Shown: positions 34,352 to 43,379 of the stretch, one piece after another
How positions within the stretch are numbered: the stretch's first letter is position 1
Layout: the number at the start of each line of letters is the position of its first letter
Source: DAITQM01 sp036832975
GTDB lineage: Bacteria; Pseudomonadota; Gammaproteobacteria; Xanthomonadales; Wenzhouxiangellaceae
NCBI GenBank assembly: GCA_036832975.1
Contig: DAITQM010000021.1
Coordinates: 1 to 59,996, forward strand
DNA length: 59,996 nt
Reading direction: 5' to 3'
Notes under the pieces: model-generated
What the model saw: the letters and a program-made list of their open reading frames with translations, nothing else
Databases searched by the model: none
Told to the model about the DNA's origin: nothing
Program-made: the position numbers and the translations under genes

Positions 34352-35796
34352 CGCGTGGCCAGAAGATCGAGCAAGCGGGCGACGGGCAGCGCTGCGAGGC
34401 GCTCGGGATCGCGCAGCGCGCTGCACACGGCCGCCGCCTGCCGCGCCGCATAATGGGCGTGCACGGCCCGTTCGAATTTAGCGAGAAGCAGCGGGATGCC
34501 CTCGGCCCGCCGCCGCCGGTGGCCGATCGGGTAATCGACCGCGAGCCGCTCGCTCGCCGTACCGTCGCGATAGAAAATCTGCACCGCGTTGCCGATGGCG
34601 CGTTTTTCCGGCGCGAAATAATCGCGCGTGAAATCCGGGTTTTCGCGAACTTCCATTTTAGCCCGCAAGGCATCGATCCGTGGATCGGCGGCGATATCGT
34701 CGCCGTAGCTCGCGGCGGTCAACTCGCCGAAAATCAGCGGCACGGCGACCATGTACTGGATGCAGTGGTCGCGATCGGCGTAATTGTCGAGCGGCCCGGT
34801 CTTGTCGATGATCCGGGCGCCGGCTTCCTGGGTTTCGATGACGATTTTTTCGATCTCATCGAGCCGGCCTTTGACTTCGCCGTGCAATTGCAAAGCGCAT
34901 TCGACCGCCGTCTGGGCATGAAACTCGGCGGGAAAGGCGATCTTGAACAACACGTTTTCCATCACGTAACTGCCGAGCGGTCGGGACAGAACCAACGACC
35001 GGCCGCCGAACAGCACATCCTGGAAGCCCCAGGTCTTCGCCGTGAGGGCGGACGGATAACCCATTTCGCCGCCGGCCGCCAGCAGCGCCAGTTGCACCGC
35101 CCGGCGGCAGGCGTCGCCCGCCGCCCAACTTTTACGCGATCCGGTGTTCGGCGCGTGGCGGTAGGTGCGCAGTGCGCCGCCGTCGATCCAGGCATGGGAC
35201 AAGGCGTTCAGCACGTCGTCGCGGCTGCCGCCGAGCAGGCGGGTGACGACCGCCGTGCTGGCGACGCGGACCAGCAACACGTGGTCGAGCCCGGCACGGT
35301 TGAAGCTGTTTTCCAGCGCCAAAATACCCTGGATTTCGTGCGCCTGGATCATCGCCGTCAGCACGTCGCCGCAGGTCAGCGGCCGGCCGTGCGGGGCCGG
35401 GGCGCGGGCCAGGTAATCGGCGACGGTGAGGATGGCTCCCAGATTGTCCGAAGGATGCCCCCATTCGGCGGCAAGCCAGGTGTCGTTGAAATCGAGGTAG
35501 CGGACGAGCGCCCCGAAATTGAACGCCGCCTGCGCCGGATCGAGTTCGTAGTTGGTGCCCGCAACGCGCGCCCCGCCGGGCAATACCGCACCGGCCACGA
35601 CAGGGCCGAGCAGCCGGCGGCACTCGGGAAAAGAGAGCGCCATCAAGGCGCAGGCGATGCTGTCGAGCAGGCAATAGTGCGCGGTTTGGCGCGCTTGTGG
35701 GCTGAAGGCATCGCCGCCCATAACGTAATCGGCGATCGTCACCAGCAAATCGTCGAACGCCGGCCGCACCGCGCTGCGTTGGGTATCGTGAGACAT
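34348..35796 (-). CDS. prpD: 2-methylcitrate dehydratase (MmgE/PrpD family)
   Basis: PrpD of 482 residues, dehydrating 2-methylcitrate to 2-methyl-cis-aconitate. Features are LDSIACALMALSFPECRRL, FNFGALVRYLDFNDTWLAAEWGHPSDNLG, HAWIDGGALRTYRHAPNTGSRKSWAAGDA and the C-terminal KMEVRENPDFT. The ATG at 35796 is close after a GGAG box. It follows prpC by 19 bases. No AcnD/PrpF alternative pair is present, so this is the PrpD-type methylcitrate cycle. Confidence 0.93.
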   Translation of the reverse strand: MSHDTQRSAVRPAFDDLLVTIADYVMGGDAFSPQARQTAHYCLLDSIACALMALSFPECRRLLGPVVAGAVLPGGARVAGTNYELDPAQAAFNFGALVRYLDFNDTWLAAEWGHPSDNLGAILTVADYLARAPAPHGRPLTCGDVLTAMIQAHEIQGILALENSFNRAGLDHVLLVRVASTAVVTRLLGGSRDDVLNALSHAWIDGGALRTYRHAPNTGSRKSWAAGDACRRAVQLALLAAGGEMGYPSALTAKTWGFQDVLFGGRSLVLSRPLGSYVMENVLFKIAFPAEFHAQTAVECALQLHGEVKGRLDEIEKIVIETQEAGARIIDKTGPLDNYADRDHCIQYMVAVPLIFGELTAASYGDDIAADPRIDALRAKMEVRENPDFTRDYFAPEKRAIGNAVQIFYRDGTASERLAVDYPIGHRRRRAEGIPLLLAKFERAVHAHYAARQAAAVCSALRDPERLAALPVARLLDLLATR

Positions 35797-35815
35797 TGGA
35801 GTTATTTCCTTACAC

Positions 35816-36940
35816 TCAACCGCGCTCAGCAAGCGGCACAACGGGGCGCGGCTCGGGGCCGGTGTATTCGGCGCCCGGTCGGATGATGCGGTTATTGGCG
35901 CGCTGTTCGAAAACGTGTGCGCACCAGCCGGTGATGCGCGACAGCACGAAAATCGGCGTGAACAGCGGCGTCGGAATGCCCATGAAGTGATAGGCCGAAG
36001 CGTGATAGAAATCGGCATTGGCGAACAGCCGCTTTTCATCCCACAGCAGCTTTTCGACGGCTTCGGAGACTGCAAACAGCACCCGGTCGCCGGTTTCAGC
36101 GGCGAGTTGGCGCGACCATTCCCGGATGATCGCGTTGCGCGGATCCTTTTCGCGATAGACGGCGTGCCCGAAACCCATGATTTTTTCCTTGGCCGCCAGT
36201 TTGGCCTTGACGTCGGCGACGGCATCGTCCACCGAACGGTAACGTTCCAGCATCGCCATCGCCGCCTCGTTGGCGCCGCCGTGCAGCGGGCCGCGCAGCG
36301 AACCGATCGCCGCGGTGATACACGAGTGGATGTCGGACATCGTCGAGGCGCACACCCGGGCGGTGAACGTCGAGGCGTTGAATTCGTGTTCGGCGTAAAG
36401 AATCAACGAGACATCCATGACTTTGGCATGCAGCGGGGCCGGTGCCTTGCCGTGCAGCAAGTGCAGAAAATGCGCCCCGATTTCGTCGTCCTCGGTCTCG
36501 ACCTCGATCCTGACGCCGTCGTGGGCGTAACGGTACCAGTAGCCGATGATGGACGGGAAAACAGCGAGCAGCCGTTCGGCTTGTTCCTGCTGGCCGGCGA
36601 AGCCGGTTTCGGTTTCCAGATTGCCGAGGAACGAGCATCCGGTGCGCAGCACATCCATCGGGTGTGCCGCCGCCGGGATGCGTTCGAGCACCTCGCGCAG
36701 CGCGGCGGGCAGGTGGCGGAGCCGTTGCAGGCGGCCGGTGAAGGCCTCGAGTTCGGCGCGCTTCGGCAACTCGCCTTTGAGAATCAGGTAGGCGGTTTCA
36801 TTGAAACCGGCGCGCGCCGCCAGATCGGCGACATCGTAACCGCGATAACGGAGGCTGTTGCCGGCCGCGCCGACGGTGCAAATCGCCGTCTCGCCGGCTG
36901 TCTGACCGCGCAGTCCGGCGGTTGTTTTAGAGACATTCAT
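35816..36940 (-). CDS. prpC: 2-methylcitrate synthase
   Basis: Citrate-synthase-fold enzyme of 374 residues condensing propionyl-CoA with oxaloacetate. Features are LRYRGYDVADLAARAGFNETAYLIL, the substrate His in LYAEHEFNASTFTARV, SLRGPLHGGANEAAM (second His) and MGFGHAVYREKDPRNAII, with the catalytic Asp later in the chain. The ATG at 36940 is preceded by AAGGAAGGTGAG; another ATG 15 bases upstream is possible. Context with prpB and prpD favours methylcitrate over citrate synthase. Confidence 0.93.
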   Translation of the reverse strand: MNVSKTTAGLRGQTAGETAICTVGAAGNSLRYRGYDVADLAARAGFNETAYLILKGELPKRAELEAFTGRLQRLRHLPAALREVLERIPAAAHPMDVLRTGCSFLGNLETETGFAGQQEQAERLLAVFPSIIGYWYRYAHDGVRIEVETEDDEIGAHFLHLLHGKAPAPLHAKVMDVSLILYAEHEFNASTFTARVCASTMSDIHSCITAAIGSLRGPLHGGANEAAMAMLERYRSVDDAVADVKAKLAAKEKIMGFGHAVYREKDPRNAIIREWSRQLAAETGDRVLFAVSEAVEKLLWDEKRLFANADFYHASAYHFMGIPTPLFTPIFVLSRITGWCAHVFEQRANNRIIRPGAEYTGPEPRPVVPLAERG

Positions 36941-36957
36941 CTCACCTTCCTTCATGA

Positions 36958-37833
36958 CTATTGGGTAAATAGCGCATCGAGTTTTTGTTCGTAGGCGTGA
37001 TAATCGAGATAGCCGTACAGTTCGTCGCGGGTCTGCATCGCGGCGATCAGGTCGCGCTGGTGGCCGGCGGCGAGCAAAGTGCGATAAACGGTTTCGGCCG
37101 CCTTGTTCATCGCCCGGTAGGCGGCGCAGCAGTAAAGCACGAGATCGACCCCGGCGGCGCCCAATTCGGCGGTGGTAAACAGCGGCGTCTTACCGAATTC
37201 GGTGATATTGGCAAGAATGGGGACGCCGGCGGCGTCGCGAAAGCGGCGATACTGGTCGAGCGTTTCCACCGCTTCGGGAAAGATCATGTCGGCGCCGGCC
37301 TCGACGCAGGCCCGGACCCGTTCGAGCGCCGCTTCCTCGCCGTCGACGGCCAGCGCGTCGGTGCGCGCCATGATGACGAAATCCGGATCGTGCCGGGCAT
37401 CGACCGCGGCCTTGATCCGATCGACCATTTCAGCGCCCGTGACGATCGCCTTGCCCGGCCGGTGACCGCAGCGCTTGGCCAGCACCTGGTCCTCGATATG
37501 CACGCCGGCGGCGCCGGCCTTGATCAACGAACGGATGGTCCGCGCGATATTGAAGGCGCCGCCGAAACCGACGTCGCCGTCGACCAGCAACGGCAAGGAT
37601 GAAGCATCGGTGATCCGCCGCACATCGATCAGCACGTCTTCGAGATGGCTGATACCGAGATCGGGTACGCCGAGCGAATTAGCCGCCAGCCCGCCGCCGG
37701 AAAGATAGATCGCGCGATGGCCGATCTTTTCGGCCATCTTCGCGGTGTAGGCGTTGATCGTGCCGACCACTTGCAGCGGCCGCGCCGCGGCCAGCGCCGC
37801 ACGCAACCGGGCGCCGGGAGAGAGCGCCACCAT
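36958..37833 (-). CDS. prpB: Methylisocitrate lyase
   Basis: PrpB of 291 residues, cleaving 2-methylisocitrate to pyruvate and succinate. The isocitrate-lyase-like fold shows YLSGGGLAANSLGVPDLG, VDGDVGFGGAFNIARTIR, GVHIEDQVLAKRCGHRPGK with the catalytic KRCGH loop, and IMARTDALAVDGEEAAL. Its ATG overlaps the mdh stop by one base. It closes the methylcitrate cycle encoded here with prpC and prpD. Confidence 0.95.
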   Translation of the reverse strand: MVALSPGARLRAALAAARPLQVVGTINAYTAKMAEKIGHRAIYLSGGGLAANSLGVPDLGISHLEDVLIDVRRITDASSLPLLVDGDVGFGGAFNIARTIRSLIKAGAAGVHIEDQVLAKRCGHRPGKAIVTGAEMVDRIKAAVDARHDPDFVIMARTDALAVDGEEAALERVRACVEAGADMIFPEAVETLDQYRRFRDAAGVPILANITEFGKTPLFTTAELGAAGVDLVLYCCAAYRAMNKAAETVYRTLLAAGHQRDLIAAMQTRDELYGYLDYHAYEQKLDALFTQ

Positions 37834-38819
37834 TACGCCTGGCCGAGCAGCGTTTCGACCGCGGCGCGTTCCTCGCGCAACTCGCGGTCACTGGCCTGCA
37901 TGCGTTCGAGGATGTCGTGGCCGATACCGAGACCGTGGACGATCTGCCAGCGGCCGGCGCGGCACGTGCACGGGAAAGAATAGATCACGCCCGGGGCGAT
38001 ATCGTAGCTGCCGTCAGCCGGCACCGCCATCGACACCCAATCGTCGTCGCGGCTGCCCATCACCCAGTCGCGCACGTGGTCGATCGCCGCCGAAGCCGCC
38101 GACGCGGCGCTCGACGCGCCGCGAGCCTTGATCACCGCCGCGCCGCGCTGCTGCACGGTGGGAATGAAATCGTCGAAATAAACCTGCTCGCCGATCGCCT
38201 GGCGGGCGCGGCGTTCGCCGGCCAGACAATAAGTGAGATCCGGCACCTGGGTCGTCGAATGGTTGCCCCAGACGATCATTTTGCTGACCTCGCGTACCGT
38301 GACCCCGGTACGCGATGCGACCTGGGCCACGGCCCGGTTGTGGTCGAGACGGGTCATCGCCGTGAACTGCGCCGGGTCGAGGTCGGGGGCGTTCGCCTGG
38401 GCGATAAGGCAGTTGGTGTTCGCCGGATTGCCGACGACCAGCACCTTGACATCACGGCTCGCCGCCGCATTCAGCGCCCGCCCCTGCGGGGCGAAGATTT
38501 TGCCGTTCTCGCCGAGCAGATCCTTGCGCTCCATCCCCGGACCGCGCGGCTTGGCGCCGACCAGAATCGCCACACCGGCCTGGTCGAACGCCGCCTCCGC
38601 CTGGTCGTGGCCGCTGATCCCGGCGAGCAGCGGAAAGGCGCAATCGCCCAGTTCCATGATCACGCCATCGAGCGCCTGGCGGGCTTGGGGTATTTCGAGC
38701 AATTGCAGTATGACCGGCTGGTCGGGACCGAGTAGATCGCCGGCCGCGATGCGGAAACAAAGCTGATAACCGATCTGGCCGGCAGCGCCGGTGATCGCGA
38801 TGCGGATGGGCTGGTTCAT
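37833..38819 (-). CDS. mdh: Malate dehydrogenase
   Basis: NAD-dependent malate dehydrogenase of 328 residues, of the non-LDH-like cytosolic-type group. NAD fold: IAITGAAGQIGYQLCFRIAAG. Active-site residues are in TRLDHNRAVAQVA and in the proton-shuttle His of MIVWGNHSTTQVPDL; RPGM-type Arg loops are in VGAKPRGPGMERKDLL. It starts the run mdh-prpB-prpC-prpD-hydrolase-trm112-nadC. The enzyme would regenerate oxaloacetate, the co-substrate of PrpC, so the coupling makes metabolic sense. It is divergent from the gamma-glutamyltransferase gene. Confidence 0.95.
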   Translation of the reverse strand: MNQPIRIAITGAAGQIGYQLCFRIAAGDLLGPDQPVILQLLEIPQARQALDGVIMELGDCAFPLLAGISGHDQAEAAFDQAGVAILVGAKPRGPGMERKDLLGENGKIFAPQGRALNAAASRDVKVLVVGNPANTNCLIAQANAPDLDPAQFTAMTRLDHNRAVAQVASRTGVTVREVSKMIVWGNHSTTQVPDLTYCLAGERRARQAIGEQVYFDDFIPTVQQRGAAVIKARGASSAASAASAAIDHVRDWVMGSRDDDWVSMAVPADGSYDIAPGVIYSFPCTCRAGRWQIVHGLGIGHDILERMQASDRELREERAAVETLLGQA

Positions 38820-38949
38820 CGACTACTCCAGACAGTGTGGGCAGGCGGGGCGAACGCCGGACTCGGCGATTGACTGGCGCCGCCCGAGGGGCAACAATGG
38901 GGTGCGACTTTGCTATTTTACCCAATCCCTGAATGCCGGGAATTTTGCC

Positions 38950-40680
38950 ATGCGCTATCTTGCCGACCGCCCGCCGTCTCCCCTACGCAGCGCTTTGTTC
39001 CTGGCGCTCATGCTTCCAGGAGTCCACACCATGGCCGCCGACCGCATCATCGGAAAACCGTTCGCTACTCGTTCCGAAGTGATCGCCGCCCACGGCATGG
39101 TCGCCACCAGCCAGCCGCTGGCGACCCAGATCGGACTCGAAATCCTCAAAAAAGGCGGCAGCGCCGTCGATGCGGCGATCGCCGCCAACGCCGCGCTCGG
39201 CCTGATGGAACCGACCGGTAACGGCCTCGGCGGCGATCTGTTCGCGATCGTTTACGACGCGGCGAGCAAAAAACTGTACGGCTACAACGGTTCGGGACGC
39301 TCACCCCGCGCCCTGACCTTGCAATGGTTCATCGACAACGGCTATACCGCGATCCCGCCGCACGGCCCGTTGCCGGTGTCGGTGCCGGGCGCCGTGGACG
39401 GCTGGTTCGCGTTACACGATCGTTTCGGCAAGCTGCCGATGGGCGAATTGCTCGCCCCGGCCATCGGCTACGCTCGCGACGGTCATCCCGTCGCGCCGCT
39501 GATCGCCTGGTACTGGCAGCGCTCGGTCCCGGTGCTTGGCAAATGGCCGGGCTTTATCGACCAGTTCACAATCGACGGCCGGGCGCCGCGGGCCGGCGAA
39601 ATCTGGCGCAATCCGAACCTTGCCTCCACGCTCGAAAAAATCGCCGCCGGCGGCCGCGACGCCTTTTACAAAGGCGAAATCGCGCTCGCCATAGGCGAAT
39701 ACATGGCCCGCCACGGGGGTTTCCTGAGTGCCGAGGATCTCGCCGCCCACCACGGCGAATGGGTCGAGCCGGTCGGCGTCGACTATCGCGGCTACGACGT
39801 CTGGGAACTGCCGCCCAACACCCAGGGCATCACCGCCTTGCAGATGCTCAATATTCTGGAAGCTTACGATCTCAAGGCGATGGGCTTCGGCAGCGCCGAC
39901 CATCTGCATTACCTGATCGAAGCCAAAAAACTGGCGTTCGAAGACCGCGCCCGTTTCTATGCCGACCCCGATGCTTTCCCGCCGCCGCTCGACCGTTTGC
40001 TGTCTAAAACTTACGCCGCCGAGCGCCGCCGTCTGATCGACCCCGAACGGGCCTTGCGCGAAATTCCCGAAGAACCGGCGCAGCTCAACCAGGGCGATAC
40101 CATTTATCTGACCACCGCCGACCGCAACGGCAACATGGTGTCGTGGATCCAATCCAACTACCGCGGCATGGGCTCGGGCATGGCGCCCGACGGGCTCGGT
40201 TTCATACTTCAGGACCGCGGCGAAATGTTTGTCCTCAAAGAAGGACACGCCAACAGCTACGCGCCCGGAAAACGCCCGTTCCACACCATCATTCCGGCGT
40301 TCATCACCAAAGACGGCGCGCCGTGGGTCAGCTTCGGCGTGATGGGCGGCGCGATGCAGCCGCAGGGCCACGTCCAGATCGTCACCAACCTGATCGATTT
40401 CGGCATGAATATCCAGGAAGCCGGCGATGCGCCGCGCCTGCACCACGACGGCTCGACCGACCCGGTCGGCCAGGCAAACTCCATGACCGATGGCGGCGTG
40501 GTCAATCTGGAAAGCGGTTTTTCGCGGGAGACGGTGCGCGAACTGCAACTGCGCGGCCACCGGATCAGCGAAGCGATCGGCCCCTACGGTGGCTACCAGG
40601 CGATCTGGCGCGACCCCGAAACCGGCGTCTACCACGGCGCCTCGGAAGCGCGCAAAGACGGTCAGGCGGCGGGTTATTGA
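38950..40680 (+). CDS. Gamma-glutamyltransferase family protein
   Basis: Exported Ntn-hydrolase of about 576 residues that cleaves glutathione and gamma-glutamyl compounds. The N-terminus has a signal-like stretch (PLRSALFLALMLPGVHTMAA). HGMVATSQPLATQIGLEILKKGGSAVDAAIAANAALGL and EPTGNGLGGDLFAIVYD are the family's core. The self-cleavage region is NQGDTIYLTTADRNGNMVS, with the putative nucleophile Thr. GYGGYQAIWRDPETGVYHG-like residues end the small subunit. The ATG at 38950 fits the signal peptide. Confidence 0.9.
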   Translation: MRYLADRPPSPLRSALFLALMLPGVHTMAADRIIGKPFATRSEVIAAHGMVATSQPLATQIGLEILKKGGSAVDAAIAANAALGLMEPTGNGLGGDLFAIVYDAASKKLYGYNGSGRSPRALTLQWFIDNGYTAIPPHGPLPVSVPGAVDGWFALHDRFGKLPMGELLAPAIGYARDGHPVAPLIAWYWQRSVPVLGKWPGFIDQFTIDGRAPRAGEIWRNPNLASTLEKIAAGGRDAFYKGEIALAIGEYMARHGGFLSAEDLAAHHGEWVEPVGVDYRGYDVWELPPNTQGITALQMLNILEAYDLKAMGFGSADHLHYLIEAKKLAFEDRARFYADPDAFPPPLDRLLSKTYAAERRRLIDPERALREIPEEPAQLNQGDTIYLTTADRNGNMVSWIQSNYRGMGSGMAPDGLGFILQDRGEMFVLKEGHANSYAPGKRPFHTIIPAFITKDGAPWVSFGVMGGAMQPQGHVQIVTNLIDFGMNIQEAGDAPRLHHDGSTDPVGQANSMTDGGVVNLESGFSRETVRELQLRGHRISEAIGPYGGYQAIWRDPETGVYHGASEARKDGQAAGY

Positions 40681-40733
40681 GCACCGCTATCGCCATTTGA
40701 CAGATGCTCTCTTTCGTCGTCCCCAACTTTTTT

Positions 40734-40797
40734 CGTCATTCCCGCCTGTCTGGGCCGGCACGGCAGACAGGCGCACGCGAGAATCCAGCCAGAAAAC
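40734..40797 (+). repeat. Dispersed intergenic repeat (TCATTCCCGC...GAATCCAG type)
   Basis: The stretch runs TCATTCCCGCCTGTCTG, then CGGCAGACAGGCGCACGCGAGAATCCAG, with CTGTCTG/CAGACAG pairing as a hairpin. It lies in the gap between convergent ggt and purC genes. A similar sequence occurs in the opposite orientation at about 51629-51689. The pattern is a widespread REP-like extragenic unit in proteobacteria. Confidence 0.55.
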
Positions 40798-40809
40798 CCG
40801 GATTCCGGC

Positions 40810-41760
40810 TCACGCCTCGGCGGCTTCCCCGACAGCCGGCGGCCAGGGGCGCCCGGTCAGCCGCTGATAAGCCTCGGCGTAGCGCGCGAAAGTCGCGTGG
40901 ATCACTTCCGGCGGCAGGTGGGGGCCGGGCGGCTTTTTGTCCCACTTAAGGGTTTCGAGGTAATCGCGGACATATTGCTTATCGAAGCTCGGCGGGTTCG
41001 TTCCCGGCCGGTAGCGGTCGGCGGGCCAGAAGCGGGCGGCGTCGGGGGTAAAAATTTCATCCATCAAGACGACTGCGCCGCGCGAATCCAGCCCGAATTC
41101 GAGCTTGCAGTCGGCGATGATGATGCCGCACTCAAGGGCATAGGCGGCGGCGAAACGATACAGCTCGAGGCTTTTGTCGCGCACCGTCGCGGCGGGCCCG
41201 ACACCGAGCAGCGAGACGGTCGCGTCGTAGTCGATATTCTCGTCGTGCCGGCCGGCCGATGCTTTAGTCGATGGGGTGTAAATAGGTTCCGGCAGGCGGG
41301 CGGCAAGCGGTAGATCAGGCGGCAGTTCGAGGCCGCAGATTCGACCGCTTTGCCGGTAGTCGCGCCACCCCGAGCCGATCAGATAACCGCGCACCACCGC
41401 CTCGATCGGCAGCGGTTCGAGCCGCTCGACAACCACCGCGCGGCGGGCCAGCGCAGCGGCCACCGCGGGGTCCGGAACCACCTCGTGCACGGCGACACCG
41501 GTCAAATGGTTGCGGCAAAGATGCGCCGTTTTGGCGAACCAGAAATGACTGAGCTGTGTCAGGATTTCGCCCTTGCCCGGGACTTCGTCGGGCAGCACGA
41601 CATCGAACGCCGACAAGCGGTCGCTGGCGACCATCAACAGCCGGCCGCCACCGGCATCGTACACATCGCGCACCTTGCCGCGGTGCAGCAGCGGCAGATC
41701 GGGCGCGCTCAAGGCCGCCCCTGACCGCGCCGGGGTTTCGGCGCGGCGAATCTGCGACAA
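40810..41760 (-). CDS. purC: Phosphoribosylaminoimidazole-succinocarboxamide synthase
   Basis: SAICAR synthetase of about 300-316 residues, adding aspartate to CAIR in purine synthesis. Segments seen are LLHRGKVRDVYDAGGGRLLMVASDRLSAFDVVLPDE, EAVVRGYLIGSGWRDYRQSG, TPSTKASAGRHDENID and LECGIIIADCKLEFGLD. The longer, yeast-like form without the short bacterial truncation. The start is uncertain: the listed TTG at 41760 and an inner TTG at about 41712, just before the conserved LPLLHRGKVRD, are both possible. Confidence 0.92.
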   Translation of the reverse strand: MSQIRRAETPARSGAALSAPDLPLLHRGKVRDVYDAGGGRLLMVASDRLSAFDVVLPDEVPGKGEILTQLSHFWFAKTAHLCRNHLTGVAVHEVVPDPAVAAALARRAVVVERLEPLPIEAVVRGYLIGSGWRDYRQSGRICGLELPPDLPLAARLPEPIYTPSTKASAGRHDENIDYDATVSLLGVGPAATVRDKSLELYRFAAAYALECGIIIADCKLEFGLDSRGAVVLMDEIFTPDAARFWPADRYRPGTNPPSFDKQYVRDYLETLKWDKKPPGPHLPPEVIHATFARYAEAYQRLTGRPWPPAVGEAAEA

Positions 41761-41802
41761 TAAGCCGGATTTCTCATCGGCGAATTATGACCGACTCCGG
41801 CG

Positions 41803-42603
41803 ATGACTGTGCACCGACCCTCATCTGCGACTTCGAATCCGGGCCCGCCGGATAAAAAAATCATCACCCGTTGGCTGGCGTGGAGCGCCGCGGCGACGCT
41901 CGCCGGCCTGTGGCGCGGCGCGGCCGGCGCCGCCCTGGTCATCGGCGCCGCCCTGCTCTACCAGCAATTCAGACAACGCGGCGGGGTGGCACGTTTGCGG
42001 AGCGCCCCGCAGCGCATCTCGATCGTCGCGCTTTATGCCGCGCTCGGCGCGCTGGCGCGCAGCACCGGCCGGGTGAGCGAAGCCGACATCGCCACTGCAG
42101 CGCGCGGGTTCGACTCGATGCGGCTCGACACCCAAACCCGCAACGCAGCAATCCGGGCACACCAACAGGGGCGGGCCGGCGGCGCCGCGCTTGACGCCCT
42201 GCTCGCGCCGTTCAACCGGATCGGCCGCGGCACGCCCGGCGTCTATCGCCCGTGGCTGGAACAACTCGTCGCGTTGCGCCACCAAGCCCGGCGCAACGCC
42301 CGCTGGGCGCCGGACGAACTCGCCGCCTTGCGGCATATCGCCGCGGCCGCCGGCGCCCCGGCCCACCTGCTCAACGCCGTGCTGGCCGGCGGCGACGACC
42401 AGCTCGAAGCGGCCTGTACGATTCTCGGCGTCGCCCCCGGTGCCGATGCCGCGGCGATCAAACAGGCCTATCGCCAATTGATGGCCCGCCACCACCCCGA
42501 CCGCCTGGCCGGCGCCGGCGGCGAAGCGCTTGCCGCGGCCGAACAACGCACCCGTGAGATCCGCGCCGCTTATGACCGGCTGCGGGAAATCAAAGGCTTC
42601 TGA
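41803..42603 (+). CDS. DjlA-like membrane-anchored DnaJ-domain protein
   Basis: Protein of 266 residues. A hydrophobic segment near residues 28-53 (AWSAAATLAGLWRGAAGAALVIGAALLY) could anchor it. A TerB-like helical region follows (ISIVALYAALGALARSTGRVSEADIATAA). The C-terminal J domain has AYRQLMARHHPDRLAG with the HPD motif that stimulates DnaK ATPase. The order TM-TerB-J is that of the co-chaperone DjlA, although the match in the N-terminal third is loose. It sits between purC and rpe, divergent from purC. Confidence 0.82.
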   Translation: MTVHRPSSATSNPGPPDKKIITRWLAWSAAATLAGLWRGAAGAALVIGAALLYQQFRQRGGVARLRSAPQRISIVALYAALGALARSTGRVSEADIATAARGFDSMRLDTQTRNAAIRAHQQGRAGGAALDALLAPFNRIGRGTPGVYRPWLEQLVALRHQARRNARWAPDELAALRHIAAAAGAPAHLLNAVLAGGDDQLEAACTILGVAPGADAAAIKQAYRQLMARHHPDRLAGAGGEALAAAEQRTREIRAAYDRLREIKGF

Positions 42604-42608
42604 CCCGC

Positions 42609-43292
42609 ATGGCCAAACAAACGCCGATCCTCTCCCCATCCATCCTGGCGGCCGATTTCGCCCGCCTTGGCGACGAAGTCGATGCGGTGCTGAACGCCGG
42701 CGCCGAATGGATCCATTGCGACGTGATGGACAATCATTACGTCCCGAACTTGACCGTCGGGCCGCTGGTTTGCAAGGCGTTGCGCGACCACGGCGTCAGC
42801 GCGCCACTCGACGTCCACTTGATGGTCGAGCCGGTCGATGCGCTCATTCCGATGTTCGCCGCCGCCGGAGCGACGCTGATCAGTTTCCACCCCGAGGCAA
42901 CCCGCCACGTCCATCGGACCATCCAACTGATCCGCGACCACGGCATGCAGGCCGGGCTGGCGCTGAACCCGCTGACCCCGCTGGCCTGGCTCGACGGCAG
43001 CCTCGAATATCTCGACCTGGTACTACTGATGTCGGTCAACCCCGGCTTCGGCGGCCAGGCGTTCATTCCCGGTACGCTGGACAAAATCCGCCGCGTTCGG
43101 GCGTTGATCGATGGCGGATCGCAGCCGGTCCGGCTCGAAGTGGACGGCGGCGTCAAACTCGACAACATCGCTCAAATCGCCCGCGCCGGCGCCGACACCT
43201 TCGTCGCCGGCACCGCGATCTTCGGCAGCCCGGACTATACGAAAACGATCGCCGCGCTGAAATCGGCTTGCGCCACGACCGATACCGTCTGA
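42609..43292 (+). CDS. rpe: Ribulose-phosphate 3-epimerase
   Basis: TIM-barrel epimerase of 227 residues interconverting ribulose 5-phosphate and xylulose 5-phosphate. Features: PSILAADFARLGDEVDAVLNAG, EWIHCDVMDNHYVPNLTVGP with metal-binding His and Asp, LDVHLMVEPVDA, LLMSVNPGFGGQAFIPG and LEVDGGVKLDNIAQIARAGAD. The ATG at 42609 follows the DjlA-like stop by 5 bases, so the two genes are probably cotranscribed. It borders the 187-bp repeat region. Confidence 0.95.
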   Translation: MAKQTPILSPSILAADFARLGDEVDAVLNAGAEWIHCDVMDNHYVPNLTVGPLVCKALRDHGVSAPLDVHLMVEPVDALIPMFAAAGATLISFHPEATRHVHRTIQLIRDHGMQAGLALNPLTPLAWLDGSLEYLDLVLLMSVNPGFGGQAFIPGTLDKIRRVRALIDGGSQPVRLEVDGGVKLDNIAQIARAGADTFVAGTAIFGSPDYTKTIAALKSACATTDTV

Positions 43293-43379
43293 TCCCGCTC
43301 CAGAACTGATTCCCAAGGAAATTCTGCGCACGAGTACAAATACCCATCTCACAATCGACCGGCCTGCTAGGACGGCTTG

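Noticed and set aside
41832..41850. tRNA-like TTCGAATCC string
   Set aside because: It lies inside the DjlA-like gene and no cloverleaf stems surround it.
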